Part shown: positions 1 through 5,377 of the stretch, one piece after another
Layout of the letters: every line of letters begins with the position of its first letter
How positions within the stretch are numbered: the first letter of the stretch is position 1
Assembly: GCA_021804195.1 (NCBI GenBank)
Contig: JAJZKJ010000190.1
Span: 1-5,377, forward strand
Length of the DNA: 5,377 nt
From: Acidobacteriota bacterium
GTDB lineage: Bacteria; Planctomycetota; Phycisphaerae; WQYP01; JAJZKJ01
Direction of reading: 5' to 3'
Translations under genes and position numbers: made by a program
Notes under the pieces: model-generated
The model's input: only the letters and a program-made list of their open reading frames with translations
Database searches by the model: none
Told to the model about the DNA's origin: nothing

Positions 1-2
1 TA

Positions 3-389
3 GCCCAGGCCCGGGCCCGCCGGATATTGCTGGTCAGGGAATTCCAGTCGCTGCAAACCAGAGTTTTCAATCAAACACAAATCGCCTGGGCAAGATATCG
101 CGCGGCCTGGCGCCAAATTAGAAAAACCCGGCAACTTGTCTATTTGCAGAAACGGCAGGTGACGGCGGCCGCGGCGGCTCTTCATGCCGGCGGGGAAAGC
201 CGTCTGGCTCTGGTGGAGGCGCAACAGCAACTTCTGCTGCTGCAACTAAGCCGATTGGACTCGCTGGAAAACGCCCAATTGGCGCTGGGATCGCTCGAAG
301 ATGCCTTGCAGCGCCCGCTGATGCATTCGCCGGCGGGACCGTCGGTGCCAACCGTCATGCGCAGGCTTGCCGCGGAAAAAATGAGGTGA
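3..389 (+). CDS. TolC/CzcC-family outer membrane efflux factor, C-terminal part (5' end outside window)
   Basis: This is the outer-membrane channel component of an RND efflux system, which in this family forms a trimeric beta-barrel with a long periplasmic alpha-helical tunnel. The reading frame is open to the left edge, and 128 residues plus a TGA stop (387-389) are visible, so this is roughly the last quarter to third of a protein usually about 400-500 residues long. What is visible is a long amphipathic helix rich in Q, R and A, then the turn segment ALHAGGESRLALVEAQQQ, then a second helix ending in LGSLEDALQRPL. That helix-turn-helix with an 'AG-E-RL-L---Q' turn and an 'ALG-LEDAL-RPL' end is characteristic of the second OEP repeat of TolC-family proteins. 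A TTG at 27 is in frame but is only an internal codon. The adaptor gene follows 2 nt after the stop, consistent with one operon. Family assignment is firm; the substrate is unknown. Confidence 0.88.
   Translation, partial: AQARARRILLVREFQSLQTRVFNQTQIAWARYRAAWRQIRKTRQLVYLQKRQVTAAAAALHAGGESRLALVEAQQQLLLLQLSRLDSLENAQLALGSLEDALQRPLMHSPAGPSVPTVMRRLAAEKMR
383..389 (+). promoter_or_regulatory. Ribosome binding site that decides the adaptor start
   Basis: GAGGTGA lies 5 nt (counted from GAGG) upstream of the ATG at 392 and overlaps the stop codon of the outer membrane factor. A GTG at 386 is also in frame and would give a 4-nt GTGA overlap. That GTG is itself part of the Shine-Dalgarno-like sequence and has only a weak GGAAAAA in front of it, so ATG 392 is the better start. 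The arrangement suggests translational coupling. Confidence 0.65.
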
Positions 390-391
390 CT

Positions 392-1663
392 ATGGAACAT
401 CAAGAAATTCCCAGGCGGCGCCGCAGCCGATCGTTTCATTCTTCATGGCTTATCGCGGCACTTATGGGTGGCTGCCTTGTGGCCGCGATAATGACCTCAT
501 CCACCGCGCTGCGGGCGGGTTCAGGCAAAGTTCGCCCGGCCCCTGGCGCGGTGAAAACGGCTCTCAGATTCGCCATGGTCGATCGCCGCGTTCATATTCA
601 TCTGACTGTTTCACAGCAACAGCGGCTGGGAATCATCTGTGCTCCCTTGCGGGCGATCGCCGAATCGCCGGAGCTGACCGTTTACGGCTCGCTGAAGACT
701 GATCCAGCGTCCACGTATACGCTTTCCTCGCCCGTGCCGGGAATTCTCGTGGCCGCCGGTCCTCCACTGCAGATAGGCCGGCGCATCAAACGCGGCGAGC
801 GGTTGCTGGGAATCAAGCCGGTGATCGGCGCCAGCGAGCGGGTTTCCATTACGTTGGAGCTGGCAAAAATAAGAGCGGATGTCATCGCCGCGCGGGCGGC
901 GCTGCGAACAACCGGAGCGACTTATCGCCGGGCCTTGCATCTCTACCACGAGCAGCAGGCGGTATCCAAACAAAGCGTGCAAATCGCCCGGGCGAAAATG
1001 GTGGCGCAAAAAGCCCGGCTCGCGGCGGACCAACGCACCGCGCGGATGATCGCCCGCGCCTTGCAATGGACCTCCACGTCCCAAGCCACCTTGTGGCTGC
1101 GTGCGTCGCACACCGGAGTGGTGCGGGAATTGCCAACCCGCGCCGGCGAGTTTGTCGCCGCCAATCAGCCGCTTCTTATAATCAGCGATTTCCACCGTCT
1201 GTTGGCGGAACTGGCTCTTAGGCCGTCCACCCCTCCCGCGGCGGCCATGGCGCCGGCGCGGATTCAACTGCTCGGACAACCGGGCTGGTTGCTCGGAAAA
1301 CCCGTTGGCCTCGGCCCGCACGCCGATCGTAAAACCCGCGGCCTGACGGCTTTGTACCTTGTTACCACCGATCGAAACGTGCGCCCCGACATGGCGATCA
1401 CCGGCTACCTGCAATTGCCCGGCCCCTCCCGCAAGGGTGTTCTGATTCCGCGCTCCGCCATTGTATGGCGCCGGGGCGAGCGCTGGGTATACGTGCGCCG
1501 GAGCGCGACGGTGTTTATCCCCATCATGCTGGGCCGCTCCCGAATGGTTCCCGGCGGAATTTTTCTCGCACACGGCCTGCGCGCGGGCCAAATGGTGGCG
1601 GTGCGGGGAACGCAGTTGCTCTTGTCTCTGGAATTGAGCGGCCAGATCAAACCATCCGGATAG
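392..1663 (+). CDS. RND efflux periplasmic adaptor (membrane fusion protein)
   Basis: This 423-residue protein is the adaptor expected to link the RND pump to the outer-membrane channel. The N-terminus is basic (PRRRRSR, residues 7-13) and is followed by a hydrophobic stretch at about 19-35, which acts as a signal anchor or an uncleaved signal peptide. Residues 68-104 resemble the N-terminal beta region of CzcB/CusB-like adaptors. The first half of the barrel-sandwich (lipoyl-like) domain is at about 108-142 (SSPVPGILVAAG, then IKRGERLLGI). A helical hairpin spans about 150-226, rich in A, R and Q. The second lipoyl half is at 233-266 (SHTGVVRELPTRAGEFVAAN). A beta-barrel at about 268-345 and a membrane-proximal domain from about 346 (GVLIPRSAIVWRRGERWVYV) complete the fold. 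Length is normal for the family. There is no His-rich or Met-rich metal-binding tail, so the sequence gives no direct pointer to metal as substrate. The gene lies between its two expected partners. Confidence 0.92.
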   Translation: MEHQEIPRRRRSRSFHSSWLIAALMGGCLVAAIMTSSTALRAGSGKVRPAPGAVKTALRFAMVDRRVHIHLTVSQQQRLGIICAPLRAIAESPELTVYGSLKTDPASTYTLSSPVPGILVAAGPPLQIGRRIKRGERLLGIKPVIGASERVSITLELAKIRADVIAARAALRTTGATYRRALHLYHEQQAVSKQSVQIARAKMVAQKARLAADQRTARMIARALQWTSTSQATLWLRASHTGVVRELPTRAGEFVAANQPLLIISDFHRLLAELALRPSTPPAAAMAPARIQLLGQPGWLLGKPVGLGPHADRKTRGLTALYLVTTDRNVRPDMAITGYLQLPGPSRKGVLIPRSAIVWRRGERWVYVRRSATVFIPIMLGRSRMVPGGIFLAHGLRAGQMVAVRGTQLLLSLELSGQIKPSG

Positions 1664-1664
1664 G
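1658..1664 (+). promoter_or_regulatory. Ribosome binding site of the RND permease gene
   Basis: GGATAGG, a moderate Shine-Dalgarno-like match, sits 5 nt before the ATG at 1670 and spans the adaptor's TAG stop (1661-1663). The location supports coupled translation of adaptor and pump. Confidence 0.5.
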
Positions 1665-1669
1665 TTTTC

Positions 1670-4600
1670 ATGTTCAAACGAATCGTAAAGTTCGCGTTGC
1701 GCTTTCGCGGTGTGATTGTGGCGCTGGCCTGCGTTCTGGCCGGGTTTGGCGTCTATTCCATCCTCCAGGCGCGCTACGACGTATACCCCGACTTCATCCA
1801 GCCGCAACTGGATATTAAAACCATTGCGCCGGGTTTCAGCCCCAGCCAGGTGGAAAAACTCGTGACCACGCCTATTGAACGGGCGCTGGCCGGTGGTGTG
1901 GATGCTCGTGAGACCTTCTCCAATTCACTTGCCGGAATTTCCATTGTTAAAGTGCTCTTCCCCGGCGGATCCAATATTTACCGCGATCAGCAATTGACGG
2001 CCCAGCGACTCGCCGACGTATCCGGAATATTGCCTCCCCACGTTCATGCTCCGGTGCTGATGCCTTTGAACAGTTCCATTCGTTGGGTAACGGTTGTCGG
2101 CATCACCAGCAAAACCAACGATACCCGGCGACTTCGCACGGTTGCCGACTGGGTGATGCAACCGCGATTGCTGGCCGTTCATGGTGTTTCGGAAATAGCC
2201 ATTTATGGCGGACTTCAAAAAGATTATCAGGTTCAGATCATCCCCAGCCGGCTGGTTCAGTATGGACTCTCCCTCCGGCGGGTGGTAGCCGCCGCCCGCC
2301 GGGCCACGGGCCTGATCGGCGGATCATTTGTCACTACGCCCAATCAAGCCTTGACGTTACGCGTACACGGCCAGATTCCGTCGCTCCGGCAATTTGACGC
2401 GATCACGGTGGGCTACCATCAGAATCATGTGATTACTCTGGCGGATGTTGCCCGTATCCGTATCAGTCATTTGCCGCAGGTGGGCGCGGTATCCATCATG
2501 GGCCGCCCCGGGGTGCTGTTGATGATTGGACTGGCGTATGGCTCCAACCTGCTGCACGTGAGCGCCCACGTGCAAAAAACCCTGGCCTCTCTTACGCCCG
2601 TACTTGGCGCCCAGGGTATTATTCTGCACGGAAAAATTCTTCAATCGGCTGATTTCATCACCACCGCCTTGCACAATCTGATGGATTCTCTGCTTATTGG
2701 CGCCGCTCTGGTCATCATCGTGCTTTTTCTGTTCCTGGGCGAGTGGCGAACCAGTCTGATTTCCTGTCTGGCGATTCCCCTCTCGTTGTTGGCCGCCATT
2801 ACCGTGCTTACGCATCTGGGCTATACCCTTAACATCATGACCCTGGGCGGTCTGGCCGTAGCCATTGGAGAAGTGGTTGATGACGCGGTTATTGATGTGG
2901 AAAATATCACCCGTCGGCTGCGGATCAACGCCCTGTCCGCGGCGCCGCGCCACCCCCTGCGCGTGGTGCTTATGGCGTCACTGGAAGTGCGAACGGCTGT
3001 GGTGTTCGCAACCTTCGCGGTCATACTTGTTTTTCTTCCCATTTTTGGACTTACCGGACTGGCGGGACGTTTTTTTGCGCCGCTGGGGGTGGCTTATATT
3101 GCCGCGGTGCTTTCCTCCCTAGTGCTCGCTCTGACGCTTACGCCGGCGCTTTGCCTCTCGTTGCTGCCCTCGGTTGCGGTCCGCGGGCACGATGCCTGGC
3201 TGACCGGGCGGATAAAAAAATGGTACCGGCGAATTCTGCGGGTGGTTGAATACCGGCGGGGGTTGGTCATTGCCCTGGTGGCATTGTGTACCCTTGCCGG
3301 GATTGCCACCGCGCCATTTTTGAAAATCGAGTTTTTTCCCCGCCTCAATGAACGCAATTATGTCTTGCATCTGGCTCTGGTTGCGGGATCATCCCTGGAT
3401 CAATCCATCGCCATCGGCAACCGTGTCACGCGCGATTTACGAAAAATTCCTTACATACGTGAGGTTGAACAACGATCCGGCATGCCCAATCTCGCCGGCG
3501 ATATTCTCGGCCCGCAGTACAGCGAATATCTGATTAAGGTGCAACCCCTGACCCCCGGCCAGGCCGGACATTTCCGCCGGGATATGAATCGCCTGATCAA
3601 AAAATTTCCCGGTGTGCTGCTTTCTTACAATACGGTTCTCTCCGAACGAATCAATGAAACCATTTCCGGTTCCGGAGCGCCCGTTGTTGTTCAGATCATC
3701 GGGAATCACTTCGCCGCCATTGAGAAAGCCACCACCGCTCTGACCGCCGTTCTGAAAAATGTTCCCGGGGCGCGCAGCGTTGTCCCGCAGACCGCCTGGA
3801 ACGCCCCGGAAATTAAAGTGCGCCTGCGCTATCGGCAATTATGGCGGTGGGGCTTGCCCCCCATGGCCGTATTAAGCACAATCCATCTGCTTGCCCGCGG
3901 GCGGCTGATCGGGCACATTTATCACGGCACGCGTGTCTGGCCGCTTATGGTTACGTTTACGCCCACATGGAACCGCATATCCAAAGTTCGTCAACTTCCC
4001 ATTCAAACACCGGCGGGAACTTGGATTCCTCTTTCCGCTCTCGCCAGGGTTTATGAAGGGCGGGGATTCTACCGAATTTCCCATATCAACGGGCAGCGGG
4101 CGCAGATGATTAATATTCATCTGGCCGGTGTAACCGCCGGGCAATTTGTGCAAGCCGCGCGCGCCGCCATCGCCCGGATTAAAATTCCACCGGGAGTGCT
4201 GATCAACTTCACCGGCTCCGCGCAAGCCGCGTCGCGAGCCTTGCATGATCTGCTGGTTCATTCGGTTATTGCGTTCATCGGTATTCTGCTGTTGTTGTTT
4301 ATGGTGCTCAAATACCGCAACAATGTATTGTTGTTGCTGCTGAATCTTCCCTTGGCGATGGTGGGGGGCGTTCTGGCGGCATGGGTTTGCGGCGGTGTCT
4401 TGTCGCTGGGCGCCTTGGTCGGGTTTATCACGCTTTTTGGCATTACCCTGCGTAATTCCATTATGCTCATGTCGCATTATCAGCATCTGGTTGAACGTGA
4501 AGGCCGCTCTTGGAATGTTCAGACCGCCATGGAGGGCGCGATCGACCGCCTGCCGGCCATTTTGATGACCGCATTGGTTGCGGCGCTGGGACTCTTGCCA

Positions 4601-4759
4601 TTGGCACTGGGCAGCGGCGCGCCGGGCCGGGAAATCGAAGGTCCGCTGGCCCAGATAATCGTCGGCGGACTGCTCACTTCCACCCTCCTGAACCTGCTGG
4701 TGCTGCCGACGCTGGCGGCCCGTTTCGGAAAATTCGGGCTGGACCAGGCGCCGGCATAA
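1670..4759 (+). CDS. RND-family efflux permease, CusA/CzcA-like
   Basis: This complete 1029-residue inner-membrane pump should work as a proton-driven trimer that exports substrate through the adaptor and outer-membrane channel. Visible architecture: TM1 about 12-33; a first periplasmic porter domain about 34-335, including RYDVYPDF (35-42), APGFSPSQVEKLVTTPIE (53-70) and SIMGRPGVLLMIG (275-287); TM2-TM6 about 338-497; a cytoplasmic linker about 500-528; TM7 about 530-548; a second porter domain about 552-858, with FFPRLNE at 555-561; and TM8-TM12 about 861-1015. TM4 carries AIGEVVDDAVIDVEN (398-412) and TM10 carries GITLRNSIML (924-933). Size and the two-fold repeat are standard for RND proteins. 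Known family facts: CzcA uses a D-x5-D-x6-E triad in TM4, and AcrB uses an Asp pair plus a TM10 lysine. By eye, this protein keeps the second Asp (D404) and the Glu (E411), has D404-D405 like AcrB, has Ala at the first CzcA Asp, and has R928 near the AcrB lysine. These features match a CusA/CzcA-like subgroup that is not classical CzcA. The gene follows the adaptor after 6 nt, and the substrate cannot be assigned. Confidence 0.95.
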   Translation: MFKRIVKFALRFRGVIVALACVLAGFGVYSILQARYDVYPDFIQPQLDIKTIAPGFSPSQVEKLVTTPIERALAGGVDARETFSNSLAGISIVKVLFPGGSNIYRDQQLTAQRLADVSGILPPHVHAPVLMPLNSSIRWVTVVGITSKTNDTRRLRTVADWVMQPRLLAVHGVSEIAIYGGLQKDYQVQIIPSRLVQYGLSLRRVVAAARRATGLIGGSFVTTPNQALTLRVHGQIPSLRQFDAITVGYHQNHVITLADVARIRISHLPQVGAVSIMGRPGVLLMIGLAYGSNLLHVSAHVQKTLASLTPVLGAQGIILHGKILQSADFITTALHNLMDSLLIGAALVIIVLFLFLGEWRTSLISCLAIPLSLLAAITVLTHLGYTLNIMTLGGLAVAIGEVVDDAVIDVENITRRLRINALSAAPRHPLRVVLMASLEVRTAVVFATFAVILVFLPIFGLTGLAGRFFAPLGVAYIAAVLSSLVLALTLTPALCLSLLPSVAVRGHDAWLTGRIKKWYRRILRVVEYRRGLVIALVALCTLAGIATAPFLKIEFFPRLNERNYVLHLALVAGSSLDQSIAIGNRVTRDLRKIPYIREVEQRSGMPNLAGDILGPQYSEYLIKVQPLTPGQAGHFRRDMNRLIKKFPGVLLSYNTVLSERINETISGSGAPVVVQIIGNHFAAIEKATTALTAVLKNVPGARSVVPQTAWNAPEIKVRLRYRQLWRWGLPPMAVLSTIHLLARGRLIGHIYHGTRVWPLMVTFTPTWNRISKVRQLPIQTPAGTWIPLSALARVYEGRGFYRISHINGQRAQMINIHLAGVTAGQFVQAARAAIARIKIPPGVLINFTGSAQAASRALHDLLVHSVIAFIGILLLLFMVLKYRNNVLLLLLNLPLAMVGGVLAAWVCGGVLSLGALVGFITLFGITLRNSIMLMSHYQHLVEREGRSWNVQTAMEGAIDRLPAILMTALVAALGLLPLALGSGAPGREIEGPLAQIIVGGLLTSTLLNLLVLPTLAARFGKFGLDQAPA

Positions 4760-4782
4760 AACTCCGATTCACCAGGCGTCAT

Positions 4783-4792
4783 TTACCGGTAA
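4783..4792. repeat. 10-bp perfect palindrome
   Basis: TTACCGGTAA is self-complementary and lies 23 nt after the permease stop codon. It overlaps the left arm of the longer inverted repeat. It could be a protein-binding site or simply part of a structured 3' untranslated region; nothing else distinguishes these. Confidence 0.5.
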
Positions 4793-4797
4793 CCGTT

Positions 4798-4816
4798 CAC
4801 GCGCCGGCGTGTTTTT
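4798..4816 (+). terminator. Probable Rho-independent terminator of the efflux operon
   Basis: A 5-bp GC-rich stem, CACGC (4798-4802) with GCGTG (4807-4811), closes on the tetraloop GCCG and is followed directly by TTTTT (4812-4816). It lies 38 nt past the permease stop codon, the expected place for transcription to end. The stem is short, and its left half shares bases with the left arm of the longer inverted repeat, so the two structures would compete. Confidence 0.6.
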
Positions 4817-4833
4817 CGTGTGTTTCAACGGCC

Positions 4834-4856
4834 CCGGGTTTTCCCGGCGAGCCGGG
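4834..4856 (+). repeat. Pair of mutually exclusive hairpins
   Basis: Three short segments at exact 9-nt spacing are complementary in turn: CCGGG (4834-4838), CCCGG (4843-4847) and CCGGG (4852-4856). The middle one can pair with the first (loop TTTT) or with the third (loop CGAG), but not both. No U-tract follows the second hairpin, so a classical attenuator is not shown. Confidence 0.4.
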
Positions 4857-4881
4857 ACCGCCAATCACCGCGCCGCCCCAG

Positions 4882-4897
4882 CCACGCAGCCGCGTGG
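4882..4897. repeat. Short GC-rich hairpin
   Basis: CCACGC (4882-4887) and GCGTGG (4892-4897) form a perfect 6-bp stem around AGCC. No T-run follows, so it is not a simple terminator. Confidence 0.4.
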
Positions 4898-5049
4898 ATC
4901 GCAATCCCGTGGCCGTTTTCCGCGCCGCCGTGAACGGATACCATGGAAACAACACGCCGCTGACGGCTTACGTAACGCGCCCGAACCGCTGGCCGCGGGT
5001 TTGCGCACGCTGTACAGTGGCGGCGTATCGGATGCGGGAAACTAATGAC

Positions 5050-5377
5050 ATGACGCTTTTGCTGATCGTTCTTCTCCTGGCGGTTATCGCTCTGCTGTTT
5101 GTCCTGGCCATCACTCTGCGCCGGCGCCTGGATCGATTCGCCGGCGACATCGCCGGCCGCATGGATAAGGCCGCCGCCGATATTCCCGCCCGCCTGGAGG
5201 TATTGGAAAAGGCCCTCGAGCGCACGGAGCGCGCCACCCGCGAGGAACTCGCCCGCAACCGCACCGAATCCGCCCAGCTTCAACAGCAGGCGCGCGAGGA
5301 ACTTTCTTCGGGTCTCAAAAAAACGAATGACTCGCTGATGGCCAACCTGCTTCAGCTCACCCAGAGCAACGTCCAGA
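5050..5377 (+). CDS. rmuC: RmuC-family protein, N-terminal part (3' end outside window)
   Basis: The first 109 codons are visible and the frame is open to the right edge. Residues 2-22 form a strong membrane segment (TLLLIVLLLAVIALLFVLAI), followed at once by arginines (RRR, 24-26) and a long predicted coiled coil from about 26 to the edge. The stretch LEKALERTERATREELARNR (52-71) is typical of the N-terminal region of RmuC-like proteins. Known family biology: RmuC (COG1322) is a membrane-anchored coiled-coil protein with a downstream nuclease-like domain, and in E. coli it limits recombination at inverted repeats. That domain would lie beyond the window, so the call rests on the anchor, the coiled coil and the motif. 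ATG 5050 is chosen for its GGGAA (5036-5040) 9 nt upstream; an in-frame ATG at 5032 would add six residues and cannot be excluded. The 290-nt gap and terminator indicate a separate transcription unit. Confidence 0.72.
   Translation, partial: MTLLLIVLLLAVIALLFVLAITLRRRLDRFAGDIAGRMDKAAADIPARLEVLEKALERTERATREELARNRTESAQLQQQAREELSSGLKKTNDSLMANLLQLTQSNVQ

Larger units (their letters stand above)
4788..4942. repeat. 13-bp inverted repeat pair bracketing about 155 bp
   Basis: The left arm GGTAACCGTTCAC (4788-4800) is the reverse complement of the right arm GTGAACGGATACC (4930-4942) at 12 of 13 positions, with 129 nt between the arms. The similarity does not extend clearly beyond the arms, and I see no flanking target-site duplication. 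It could be the base of a long RNA stem, the ends of a small non-coding mobile element, or two operator copies in opposite orientation. The match is visible; the role is unknown. Confidence 0.5.
4760..5049. other. 290-nt structured intergenic region between the efflux operon and the rmuC-like gene
   Basis: No convincing gene is present on either strand. The region is GC-rich and contains a probable terminator (4798-4816), a 10-bp palindrome (4783-4792), overlapping hairpins (4834-4856 and 4882-4897) and a 13-bp inverted repeat pair (4788-4800 and 4930-4942). A promoter for the downstream gene is expected here, but I see only a weak candidate: TTGCGC at 5001-5006 with a GTATCG-like hexamer at 5025-5030. 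I do not call it as a feature. Confidence 0.6.

Noticed and set aside
446..487. Possible lipobox (LMGGC, Cys28) in the adaptor N-terminus
   Set aside because: Residues before the Cys (M-G-G) do not fit a lipobox well, and the hydrophobic stretch continues past the Cys, favouring a signal anchor or ordinary signal peptide.
611..1807. Long open frame (398 codons) on the minus strand opposite the adaptor gene
   Set aside because: It lies antisense to a clearly recognisable adaptor. Its product is rich in R, G, Q and H with no domain or membrane pattern, as expected from a GC-rich codon shadow.
3872..4486. 204-codon open frame on the minus strand opposite the pump gene
   Set aside because: The product is dominated by Q, N, R and H, low-complexity antisense of hydrophobic TM codons, with no recognisable family.
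4743..4778. Direct repeat ACCAGGCG at 4743-4750 and 4771-4778
   Set aside because: It is only 8 bp in GC-rich sequence and one copy lies inside the pump's coding end; it is easily due to chance.
4943..4963. Very short ORF (MET-TRR) that could be a leader peptide before the rmuC-like gene
   Set aside because: It has no Shine-Dalgarno sequence and no run of regulatory codons, and six codons are expected by chance.
4809..5045. 78-codon plus-strand frame in the intergenic region, GTG start
   Set aside because: It begins inside the terminator stem, has no ribosome binding site, and its Arg/Pro/Ala-rich product shows no domain. It is most likely a chance frame in GC-rich DNA.
5099..5338. 79-codon plus-strand frame overlapping the rmuC-like gene
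   Set aside because: It is an out-of-frame shadow; the frame starting at 5050 has the clear membrane anchor and coiled coil.

Overview
The window is a stretch of a GC-rich (by eye about 58-60%) Gram-negative bacterial chromosome. It carries most of a tripartite RND efflux operon on the + strand, and behind it the start of an rmuC-like gene. An outer-membrane channel protein, a periplasmic adaptor and an inner-membrane RND pump together require a two-membrane cell envelope. The lineage cannot be fixed from the sequence; close-looking RND systems are familiar from Proteobacteria and from Acidobacteria-like phyla.

Layout. Positions 1-389 hold the C-terminal part of a TolC/CzcC-type outer membrane factor whose start lies upstream of the window. 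Positions 392-1663 encode the membrane fusion (periplasmic adaptor) protein. Positions 1670-4759 encode a complete 1029-residue RND permease. The three genes are packed with gaps of 2 and 6 nt, and each downstream ribosome binding site lies on the preceding stop codon, so they almost certainly form one translationally coupled operon. The pump should take substrate from the periplasm or inner membrane, use proton influx through the membrane domain, and export it through the adaptor and the outer-membrane channel. It is closest in overall style to the CusA/CzcA-like (heavy-metal efflux) permeases. However, its intramembrane charged motifs differ from classical CzcA and partly resemble AcrB, so the substrate should not be assumed to be a metal.

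Positions 4760-5049 are a 290-nt intergenic region. It holds a probable Rho-independent terminator just after the pump gene, several GC-rich hairpins including two that exclude each other, and a 13-bp inverted repeat pair (12/13 matching) that brackets about 155 bp. This is the least explained part of the window. From 5050 to the right edge runs the N-terminus of an RmuC-family protein (membrane anchor plus coiled coil), which is probably functionally unrelated to the efflux operon.

I see no tRNA, rRNA, CRISPR array, transposase or phage gene. I do not see clear evidence of a wholly new system; the points most worth checking are the structured intergenic region and the altered proton-relay residues of the pump.
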